Origin: UBA5499 sp002426275
GTDB lineage: Bacteria; Bacillota; DTU084
NCBI GenBank assembly: GCA_937888735.1
Contig: CALASN010000186.1
Coordinates: forward strand, 1 to 22,436
Direction: 5' to 3'
Length of the DNA stretch: 22,436 bases
The notes under the pieces were generated by a model. It searched no databases and was not told the origin of the DNA. It saw only the letters and a program-made list of their open reading frames with translations. This document shows, one piece after another, positions 1 through 5,913 of this stretch (its first letter is position 1; each line of letters starts with the position of its first letter). The position numbers and the translations under genes are program-made.

Positions 1-404
1 GATCTATTTTAGAAGGTAAGGTCACAGGCATTACACGTTTCGGTGCGTTTGTCCAGTTGGAGAATGGGGAAACGGGTCTTGTCCATATCTCTGAAGTCGC
101 GGACGTCTATGTAAAAGATGTCAACGATTTTGTCAAAGAAAACGACATAGTGCGGGTAAAAGTTTTGAATGTATCTCCAGGGAAAATAGGTCTTTCCATA
201 CGACAGGCAGATCCCAACTATCGGGAACGTTCTCACGCTCCTCGCGCTCCTCGTGGCGGCGGTCGTGGCAATAAAGTCAGCGAAATCAGCTTTGAAGAAA
301 AGTTGGCCAGGTTTATGAAGGACAGCGAAGAGAAGCAGACTGACTTGCGCCGCAGTCAGGATTCTAAACGCGGCGGTCGGGGAGCTAAAGCCAGGGAATT
401 TTAG
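1..404 (+). CDS. S1 RNA-binding domain protein, YabR-like (5' end outside window)
   Basis: Partial gene; the reading frame is open from base 3 and ends at TAA 402-404. The visible protein begins SILEGKVTGITRFGAFVQLE and runs through a complete S1 (OB-fold) RNA-binding domain of about 70 residues (GLVHISEV and GKIGLSIRQ are typical S1 strands). A basic Arg/Gly-rich linker and a charged tail (SFEEKLARFMKDSEEKQ) follow. Only a few N-terminal residues are probably missing, because S1 proteins of this class begin shortly before the EGKV strand. In Bacillus and many Clostridia, yabR lies downstream of divIC and just before a tRNA cluster and spoIIE; the tRNA genes here fit that. Likely a ribosome- or RNA-associated protein. 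The family is clear; the precise role is not known. Confidence 0.85.
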   Translation, partial: SILEGKVTGITRFGAFVQLENGETGLVHISEVADVYVKDVNDFVKENDIVRVKVLNVSPGKIGLSIRQADPNYRERSHAPRAPRGGGRGNKVSEISFEEKLARFMKDSEEKQTDLRRSQDSKRGGRGAKAREF

Positions 405-546
405 GAAAACTCCCATCAGCGTGGCGCTTTCCCGTGGCAAGGCAACTGGTTACAGTTACTTAAAACGTTGGTGTTGCGGGTTGTCTTTGGCGCGGAGGCA
501 TGGCGCAAAATCATAAACTGACGACAGATAACGTAACGTCACCCTC

Positions 547-575
547 TTGATCTTCTGGCGAAGATATATTATAAT
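547..575 (+). promoter_or_regulatory. sigma-A promoter of the tRNA operon
   Basis: -35 TTGATC (547-552), a 17-nt spacer and -10 TATAAT (570-575), a perfect -10 at ideal spacing. Predicted start near 582, about 15 nt before the first tRNA. Confidence 0.8.
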
Positions 576-596
576 TTATTTCACGGCAGACGATGA

Positions 597-684
597 GCCG
601 GAGTGGCGGAATTGGCAGACGCAAGGGACTTAAAATCCCTCGCCTTTTTTAGGTGTACCGGTTCGACCCCGGTCTCCGGCACCA
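597..684 (+). tRNA. tRNA-Leu (anticodon UAA)
   Basis: Class II tRNA with a long variable arm. Acceptor stem GCCGGAG pairs with CTCCGGC; the anticodon loop CTTAAAA has TAA at 631-633; the T loop is GTTCGACCC; CCA is encoded at 682-684. Reads UUA/UUG Leu codons. Confidence 0.95.
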
Positions 685-691
685 TTTTTGT

Positions 692-768
692 GGCGGCGTA
701 GCTCAGTTGGTCAGAGCATACGGTTCATACCCGTAGTGTCACTGGTTCAAATCCAGTCGCCGCTACCA
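692..768 (+). tRNA. tRNA-Met, elongator (anticodon CAU)
   Basis: Acceptor GGCGGCG pairs with CGCCGCT (G1-U72 wobble); anticodon stem TACGG/CCGTA with loop TTCATAC; CCA is encoded. The GGCGG start and paired acceptor match Bacillus-type elongator tRNA-Met, not initiator tRNA (which has an unpaired position 1-72) and not the tRNA-Ile2 pattern. Confidence 0.92.
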
Positions 769-775
769 ATCTAAC

Positions 776-852
776 GGGCCATTAGCTCAGTTGGCTAGAG
801 CACCTGACTCTTAATCAGGGTGTCCAGGGTTCGAGTCCCTGATGGCCCACCA
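776..852 (+). tRNA. tRNA-Lys (anticodon CUU)
   Basis: Acceptor GGGCCAT/ATGGCCC; anticodon stem CCTGA/TCAGG with loop CTCTTAA (anticodon CTT at 810-812); T arm CAGGGTTCGAGTCCCTG; CCA encoded at 850-852. Last gene of the three-tRNA operon. Confidence 0.95.
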
Positions 853-865
853 AATAAAAGCTTAG

Positions 866-891
866 AGCCGCAATGATTTGCGGCTTTTTTT
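866..891 (+). terminator. Rho-independent terminator of the tRNA operon
   Basis: Perfect 8-bp stem AGCCGCAA/TTGCGGCT, 4-nt loop TGAT, then a run of seven T. It starts 14 nt after the tRNA-Lys CCA. Confidence 0.92.
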
Positions 892-936
892 ATTTTCCCC
901 TGGAAGGTGCGGAATCCCCAATTGGCTACTGCCGAT

Positions 937-964
937 ATGACCATTGCGGAGGTCATGCTTTTTT
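937..964 (+). terminator. possible second terminator or hairpin
   Basis: Stem ATGACC (937-942) / GGTCAT (951-956), loop of 8, followed by GCTTTTTT. It could be a back-up terminator for the tRNA operon or insulate it from the convergent helD gene. Weaker than the hairpin at 866. Confidence 0.4.
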
Positions 965-1004
965 CTGAAATCCTGAAACCACTTTGAGGGGGCGGTCAGC
1001 AAGC

Positions 1005-3221
1005 TCAGCGGGCGGTTACTGGCAAAAAAGGGCTCGGCTGCCCTGTGTAGTAGACTTTAAGCTGATGCAGCGCTCTGCTGCACGCCACGTAAAGCAGCCT
1101 GCGTTCAAATTCTGTGGAGTAATTGGCGGCATTTGCGTCGCAGACCAGCACCGCATCGAATTCCAGGCCTTTGGCCAGATAAACGGGCATCGCGGTCACT
1201 CCCTTTGTCAGGGCGCTGGTTCCAGGGCCGATGAGGGTAAGCTCAAGGGCGCCTTTTAAGGCGGAATAGCACCATGCGGCCTCTGCCTGAGTTTTGCAGA
1301 TGATGGCCACGGACTCATAGCCTTGCGCTTTGAATTGGCGGGCATCCCTTGCTAAATACTTCAGAAGCTGGCGCCGATTCTCTGCGGAGACTAGCTGTGG
1401 CTTCTGACCGTGGCGCGCGAAGGAGCTCACAATTTGCTTTCGGTTCAATAGCTGTTGCGCGAAGCTGTTGATTTCGTAAGTGGAGCGGTAACCTTTAGTT
1501 AAAACTATTTTTTTGCATTTTGGCTTTTCTAGGATCGCACTCAGATCATCATAAAAAGAGGGAGCCGGATTTTCTCCGATGCTCTGGCTGAGATCGCCTA
1601 AAACCGTATATCTTGAATTAGGAAACAGGAGTTTGAAGACAGCGAAATGCATGAGGCCGTAATCTTGGGCTTCATCAATGACAACGTGTTTGAGCTCAGA
1701 GAAGAGAGCGCTTCCTTCAACCCGGAGGAAGAGGTATAGCAGCGGAGCTGCGTCCTCGTAGAGAATCTCTCCTCGTTCCAAGCGCTGCCGCGTGGAGGAA
1801 ACGATGTCTTCAATTCCCGGAGGAAGCTCGAGCTTTACCGCTAGCTTGAAAAACAGCTCTCGATCTTGAAAGAGCAACAGATACAGCTGCCACCAGTCTA
1901 CTGTGGTCATTTTTTTTAAGCGTTCCAGGAAGGATCTGGTTTTTTTGATGGATAACAGGCGGCTGAAAGATTTGACCTCTAAAGGGTGCCGGCCCTTTTC
2001 CGCCACCAGCAGCTGGATTCTCTGCAGCCTTTTCTTTTGGAGAGGCTGGATTTCGGATAAAATATACTTCTCCAGGCGTTTCAGCTGTCTGGCCAGGGGA
2101 ATGCCTGCGGGATTGTTTAGGAAACGGTTTTTCAGCGTCTGGCGCTGAGCCACCAGGCGGCTCCCGAAAGAGAGATCTTCGAATCTCACCAGGCGGTGGG
2201 CATAATGCCAGAGCAGCCGCTGAAGGATCTTGAGGAAAACCTCCGAATTCTTGAACGCTATGCTCTCCTGTCTGGCAGCGCCCGCCAGGGAGCTCTCCAA
2301 TTGTTCTTCTCTGGGTTCCAGATGGAAACGTTCTTCGAAGAAATTTTGCGCCAGCTGCTGGAAAGTAGTTTGCCGTACGTTTTCCTCGCCCAGGGACGGG
2401 AGGACTTGAGAAATATAGATTTTGAACAGCTCGGTGGGAGAAATGATTAGCACTTGCTGGGCGTCAAGGTTCTCGCTGAGCCCCCGGTAGAGCAAAAAGG
2501 CCACCCTGTGCAGAGCGATGGAGGTTTTGCCGCTGCCTGCCGCCCCCTGCACCAGCAGAAGGTCGTAAGTCGTATCCCGGATGATCAGGTCCTGTTCTTT
2601 CTGAATGGTCTCCACGATGGTGCGCATATGCGGCGAGGAATTGTGGCTCAAGATTTCCTGCAACAGTTCGTCGGTGATTCTGACGCTGCAGTCGAAGAAG
2701 TATAGAAGCTGGGAATTTTTAATGTTGTACTGCCTCTTCAGCAGAATTTCGCCTTTGATCTCGCCCATGGGCGCCTGGTAGCTGGCTTGGCCAAGTTCAT
2801 ACTGATAAAAGAGGCTGGAGATGGGCGCCCGCCAATCATAGACGCGGATCGCCTGAGTCTTGGGATCGATGACGTTGTCCAGGCCAATGTAAAGCTTTTC
2901 GCGCTGCCGGCTGTTTGCCTCCTGAAAATCGAGCCGTCCGAAATAGGGCGCGTCAATCATCTGCCGGTACTTTTTAACCTGCGAGCTGGTGAGCAGATAG
3001 CCGGCAGTCTGGCTGTTGACGTCCGAAAGGTATTGGTTCATTTCCGTAAGCTTGGTGAAGTCTTGGGAAGCGTGGGCGGTGTTTTCCCACATCTCCTGTC
3101 TCAGCTCGATCACCTTTCGCCTTTGTCCAGCCAGAGTCTCGGTTCCGGCCGCAAGCAGTTCCCCGATGAGGCGCACCGTTTGAGCGAGGTAGTCCTTTTC
3201 TTCCGTTAAATCTTCAGCGAT
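1005..3221 (-). CDS. helD: HelD-like superfamily 1 helicase / RNA polymerase recycling motor
   Basis: UvrD/Rep-like SF1 ATPase of the HelD family, which pries stalled RNA polymerase off DNA. Numbered from GTG 3176 (723 aa): N-terminal coiled coil 1-60, which in HelD enters the polymerase secondary channel; VYDWRAPISSLFY at 112-124; Walker A GAAGSGKTS at 211-219; Walker B VVIDEAQDY at 498-506; YLAKGLEFDAVLV at 665-677; motif VI RRLLYVACSRA at 692-702. The GTG has no ribosome site, and the conserved HelD N-terminus (EEKDYLAQT) lies upstream in the same frame. A strong AGGAGG (3230-3235) sits 8 nt before ATC at 3219-3221; no ATG, GTG or TTG occurs in frame before 3176. I therefore extend to ATC (738 aa) as a probable non-canonical start; a sequence error is the alternative. 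The family is secure; the exact start is not. Confidence 0.88.
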   Translation of the reverse strand: MAEDLTEEKDYLAQTVRLIGELLAAGTETLAGQRRKVIELRQEMWENTAHASQDFTKLTEMNQYLSDVNSQTAGYLLTSSQVKKYRQMIDAPYFGRLDFQEANSRQREKLYIGLDNVIDPKTQAIRVYDWRAPISSLFYQYELGQASYQAPMGEIKGEILLKRQYNIKNSQLLYFFDCSVRITDELLQEILSHNSSPHMRTIVETIQKEQDLIIRDTTYDLLLVQGAAGSGKTSIALHRVAFLLYRGLSENLDAQQVLIISPTELFKIYISQVLPSLGEENVRQTTFQQLAQNFFEERFHLEPREEQLESSLAGAARQESIAFKNSEVFLKILQRLLWHYAHRLVRFEDLSFGSRLVAQRQTLKNRFLNNPAGIPLARQLKRLEKYILSEIQPLQKKRLQRIQLLVAEKGRHPLEVKSFSRLLSIKKTRSFLERLKKMTTVDWWQLYLLLFQDRELFFKLAVKLELPPGIEDIVSSTRQRLERGEILYEDAAPLLYLFLRVEGSALFSELKHVVIDEAQDYGLMHFAVFKLLFPNSRYTVLGDLSQSIGENPAPSFYDDLSAILEKPKCKKIVLTKGYRSTYEINSFAQQLLNRKQIVSSFARHGQKPQLVSAENRRQLLKYLARDARQFKAQGYESVAIICKTQAEAAWCYSALKGALELTLIGPGTSALTKGVTAMPVYLAKGLEFDAVLVCDANAANYSTEFERRLLYVACSRALHQLKVYYTGQPSPFLPVTAR

Positions 3222-3261
3222 CTTAATTACCTCCTGGTTTGCCGCCGCCTTGCTAATCGCT

Positions 3262-3291
3262 AGTATTTGCCGGCCGGCTGAGTTTAATCAA
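3262..3291 (-). promoter_or_regulatory. candidate promoter of helD
   Basis: On the minus strand: -35 TTGATT (3286-3291), an 18-nt spacer and -10 AATACT (3262-3267), four of six matches each. It lies about 40 nt upstream of the helD start. Moderate support. Confidence 0.35.
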
Positions 3292-3324
3292 GATAGTTTT
3301 TTGGGAAGCCGCGGCGTTTCCTCT

Positions 3325-3357
3325 TAAAAGAGAAAAAGCGCTTCCCAGGCGGGAAGC
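3325..3357 (-). terminator. Rho-independent terminator of mgtE
   Basis: Directly after the mgtE stop: stem GCTTCCC/GGGAAGC, loop GCCT, then GCTTTTTCTCTTTT on the minus strand. It separates mgtE from helD. Confidence 0.85.
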
Positions 3358-4689
3358 TCAGACGTGCAGTAATCTGGTGGCTATGGTAAAGTAAATCATC
3401 AGCGATACGGCGTCCACCATAGTGGAGATCAGAGGACTGGCCATGATGGCTGGATCCACGTGAAAGCGCTTCGCGATGATTGGCAGCGCGCCGCCCACCA
3501 TATTTGCCAGCACCACGATGAAAAATAAGCTGAGACAGACCGCGGCTGCAATGACAAGACTTACCTTGCTGAGAAAATAAAGTCTGAGCATATTAACGCC
3601 GGCTAAGGCTATGCCGGCGATCATTCCCACGCGTAACTCCTTGCCGAGGATTTTGAAGAGATCTCGGGGACGAATTTCCCCTAAAGCCAGGCCGCGAATA
3701 ATCATGGTGGCTGACTGCGAACCTGCGTTACCGCCTGTATTCATCAACATGGGAATGAAAGTTGTCAGGATCACAACAGCCTGCAGGAGATCTTCAAACC
3801 TCTTGATGATGCTGCCGGTGAAAGTGGCGGAAATCATCAGCAGCAATAACCAGATCAGCCGGTTTTTGGCCAGGATAAAGGGGCTTGTTTTTAAATATTC
3901 CTTTTCCGTAGGCGAGATGCCGGCCATGCGTTGAAAATCTTCGGTGTTTTCTTCTTCGATGATGTCCAAAATATCGTCGACTGTGATGATGCCCACCAGC
4001 CGGTTTTCTTTATCGACAACGGGCAGGTATAGAAGATCGTATTTCCTAAACTTGTCCGTCACCTCTTCTTGATCTTCCAGCGTTTGGGCGTAGATGATTT
4101 TGGTTTCCATGATTTCTTTCAGCTTCACGTCGTCGTCGCTGAGAATGAGTTTGCGAATTGAGACGATTCCTTCAAGTTTACGGTTTTCGTCGATGACATA
4201 GCAGATATTGATGGTTTCTTTATCGACGCCTGTTTTCTTGATGTGAACCAAAGCCTGCTTGACAGTCATTTCTTTTTCCAGATCTACATATTCGATGGTC
4301 ATGACGCTGCCGGCAGAGTTTTCCGGATAATTAAGGAATTGATTCAGCAATTTCCTTGTATTTTCATCAGCGCTGCGCAGAACCTTCTTGACGAAGTTTG
4401 CGGGCATTTCTTCCAGAAAATCGACGGTGTCGTCCAGAAAAAGCTCATCAAGAATCGAGCGGATCTCTTTGTCTGTTATATTGCCCACGATGTATTTTTG
4501 TTGTTCGGAAGACATATAAGTAAAAACTTCCGCGGCCACATCTTTTGGCAAAATGCGAAAGATGATCAGAGTCTTCTCCAGCGGTACCTCTTCCAAAAAG
4601 TGGGCAATGTCAACAGGTTTTTGCTCTAAAATTTTGCTTCTGGCTTTGCCAAGCTGATTGTTCATAATCAGCGCTAAAATTTCCCTCAT
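3358..4689 (-). CDS. mgtE: MgtE-type magnesium transporter
   Basis: 443 aa, full family length. The cytosolic N domain (about 1-125, helical superhelix) is followed by two CBS domains (about 128-250, including CYVIDENRKLEGIVSIRKLI and YLPVVDKENRLVGIITVDDI) that sense Mg2+. A connecting helix and five predicted membrane segments (about 275-440) come next. The signature PMLMNTGGNAGSQS lies at 313-326, and the conserved acidic pore or ligand residues are in VDPAI (D412) and MVDAVSL (D426). It works as a dimeric Mg2+ channel of the inner membrane, closed by Mg2+ bound to the N/CBS domains. The ATG has a strong site, AGGAGGAGGG, 6 nt away. Single-gene unit with its own promoter, long leader and terminator. 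Confidence 0.96.
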   Translation of the reverse strand: MREILALIMNNQLGKARSKILEQKPVDIAHFLEEVPLEKTLIIFRILPKDVAAEVFTYMSSEQQKYIVGNITDKEIRSILDELFLDDTVDFLEEMPANFVKKVLRSADENTRKLLNQFLNYPENSAGSVMTIEYVDLEKEMTVKQALVHIKKTGVDKETINICYVIDENRKLEGIVSIRKLILSDDDVKLKEIMETKIIYAQTLEDQEEVTDKFRKYDLLYLPVVDKENRLVGIITVDDILDIIEEENTEDFQRMAGISPTEKEYLKTSPFILAKNRLIWLLLLMISATFTGSIIKRFEDLLQAVVILTTFIPMLMNTGGNAGSQSATMIIRGLALGEIRPRDLFKILGKELRVGMIAGIALAGVNMLRLYFLSKVSLVIAAAVCLSLFFIVVLANMVGGALPIIAKRFHVDPAIMASPLISTMVDAVSLMIYFTIATRLLHV

Positions 4690-4744
4690 CTTTATCCCTC
4701 CTCCTAAGATTAAAGCGTTAAGCCATCACCTTCTTTTTTTTGTT

Positions 4745-4842
4745 TTCGGACCTCAGGGGAAATATTTCCACACTCCGAACACTTTAAAAAGCTATTTTAG
4801 GAGATATATCAGTCTGAGAGATTATCTGTCGTGATTAAAGTG
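4745..4842 (-). promoter_or_regulatory. structured 5' leader of mgtE, possible riboswitch-like element
   Basis: The promoter at 4885-4913 gives a leader of about 190 nt. On the minus strand an 8-bp pairing CACTTTAA (4842-4835) / TTAAAGTG (4787-4780) encloses 47 nt. Next comes a hairpin with TTCGGA/TCCGAA arms (4779-4774 and 4750-4745) around the self-complementary GGAAATATTTCC. A leader this long and folded before an Mg2+ transporter suggests RNA-level control. I do not see the M-box consensus, and no U-tract follows either hairpin. The structure is seen; the function is inferred. Confidence 0.4.
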
Positions 4843-4884
4843 AAAAGGCTTCCTGTTTCGCGTTTAAGCTACCTTTACTTCTTT

Positions 4885-4913
4885 ATTTTAATACTAAAGT
4901 GCGGATGTTGCAA
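4885..4913 (-). promoter_or_regulatory. sigma-A promoter of mgtE
   Basis: Minus strand: -35 TTGCAA (4908-4913), 17-nt spacer, -10 TAAAAT (4885-4890). Predicted start near 4878, well upstream of the ATG. Confidence 0.7.
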
Positions 4914-4985
4914 GAGTTGACGTATTTATTTTCGTCATTTTGGCGGTAAACAAGGAATTTGATTTTAATGGAGAATACTTAAATA

Positions 4986-5003
4986 TAGCGAGAAATTTCG
5001 CTA
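4986..5003 (+). promoter_or_regulatory. inverted repeat upstream of the TIM-barrel gene, candidate operator
   Basis: TAGCGAGAAATTTCGCTA is an 18-bp near-palindrome with 6-bp perfect outer arms, ending 26 nt before the ATG at 5030. Its position suits a repressor operator or a small leader hairpin; nothing identifies the factor. I could not find a convincing plus-strand promoter for this gene. Confidence 0.35.
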
Positions 5004-5029
5004 GTAGAGAAAACAAGGAGGGATTGTGG

Positions 5030-5782
5030 ATGAAAATTGGCTGCTGTGGTGGAGCGGATGAAGTAGAGCTTTATGCTGAATTAGGTTTTGATTATATAGA
5101 GCCGCCAGTCCAGCAGGTATTTGACGACGACGGCTTTTCTCTGCTACAGAAGAACACTTCCAGGTTTAACCTGCAGGCAGAGGCTTTCAACTGCCTGCTG
5201 CCCGGCTCGCTGCCGGTTGTGGGACCGGATGTACAAATAGAGGCTGTAGGCGATTATTTGCGAAAGGCTTTTTTGCGCATTGAGAGCCTGGGGGGAGAGA
5301 TAGTGGTTTTTGGCAGCGGTAGGGCGCGCTGCATACCTCCGGGTTTTCCCGCGGAGACTGCCCATAGACAGCTTTTCACCTTTTTAAATTTGGCGGCGGA
5401 GGCTGCGGGAGACAGGATCAAGGTGGTAATTGAACCGCTGTGCGGCAAGCAGACTAATCTTTTAAATTTGGTCTCTCAGGCCAGAGAGCTTTGCGATAAA
5501 CTTAACTGGCGCGTAGGCTTGCTGGCAGATCTTTATCATCTGACCCAAGAAACCGAGCCGTGGACTGATTTGCTGCCCGCCTTTGAGCTGAACCATGTTC
5601 ATGTTCCTTTTCCTGAAAAGGATTATCAAACAGCCGATTTTATAAGGGTGCTCACGGCCAATGGCTATCGAAAGCGGGTCAGCTTGGAAGATAACGGTAA
5701 GCTATTGAACAGAACTCCGGAAACGGAAAAGCGAAGCGTCCTGGAAGCGGGATTGGCTTTGCTTCGAAAGGTTGAAAGCTGA
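5030..5782 (+). CDS. sugar phosphate isomerase/epimerase-like TIM-barrel protein
   Basis: 250 aa. Xylose-isomerase-like / AP-endonuclease-2 fold. The beta strands carry likely metal ligands at the usual places: Glu135 (VVIEPL), Asp167 and His170 (LLADLYH), His189 and His191 (LNHVHVP) and Glu220 (RVSLEDN). The N-terminus MKIGCCGGADEVELYAELGFDYIE is typical. Such enzymes isomerise or epimerise keto-sugars or inositol derivatives using a divalent metal; the substrate cannot be told from sequence. I chose ATG 5030 because AAGGAGGG (5015-5022) sits 7 nt before it; an upstream TTG at 4940 has no ribosome site and would add non-conserved residues. Stands alone, divergent from mgtE. Confidence 0.8.
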   Translation: MKIGCCGGADEVELYAELGFDYIEPPVQQVFDDDGFSLLQKNTSRFNLQAEAFNCLLPGSLPVVGPDVQIEAVGDYLRKAFLRIESLGGEIVVFGSGRARCIPPGFPAETAHRQLFTFLNLAAEAAGDRIKVVIEPLCGKQTNLLNLVSQARELCDKLNWRVGLLADLYHLTQETEPWTDLLPAFELNHVHVPFPEKDYQTADFIRVLTANGYRKRVSLEDNGKLLNRTPETEKRSVLEAGLALLRKVES

Positions 5783-5802
5783 AAGCTTTGCTGGGAAGCT
5801 GA

Positions 5803-5868
5803 GTGATTGACGCCGGCGCCAATTTGGAATCCATGGAAAAACTTGCTTTGTTAATCAAGGGCGGCTAA
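5803..5868 (+). CDS. possible 21-residue ORF
   Basis: GTG at 5803 follows a purine-rich GGGAAGCTGA and opens VIDAGANLESMEKLALLIKGG, then TAA. The peptide is hydrophobic/amphipathic at its C-terminal half. I do not recognise it; it may be a leader peptide, the remnant of an eroded gene, or chance. Lies in the 131-nt gap before the large glycosyltransferase fusion. Confidence 0.15.
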   Translation: MIDAGANLESMEKLALLIKGG

Positions 5869-5913
5869 GGCAAACTAAGGGCAGCTTTATTCGGAGGATG
5901 GTGGATTAAGGCT

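Noticed and set aside
9..440. 143-codon minus-strand frame over the S1 gene
   Set aside because: Antisense shadow; the plus strand has an intact S1 domain.
692..768. Initiator tRNA-fMet or tRNA-Ile2 for the CAU tRNA
   Set aside because: Position 1-72 is paired (G-U) and the body matches Bacillus-type elongator tRNA-Met.
4690..4880. M-box riboswitch before mgtE
   Set aside because: The conserved M-box blocks were not found by eye; kept only as a structured leader of unknown type.
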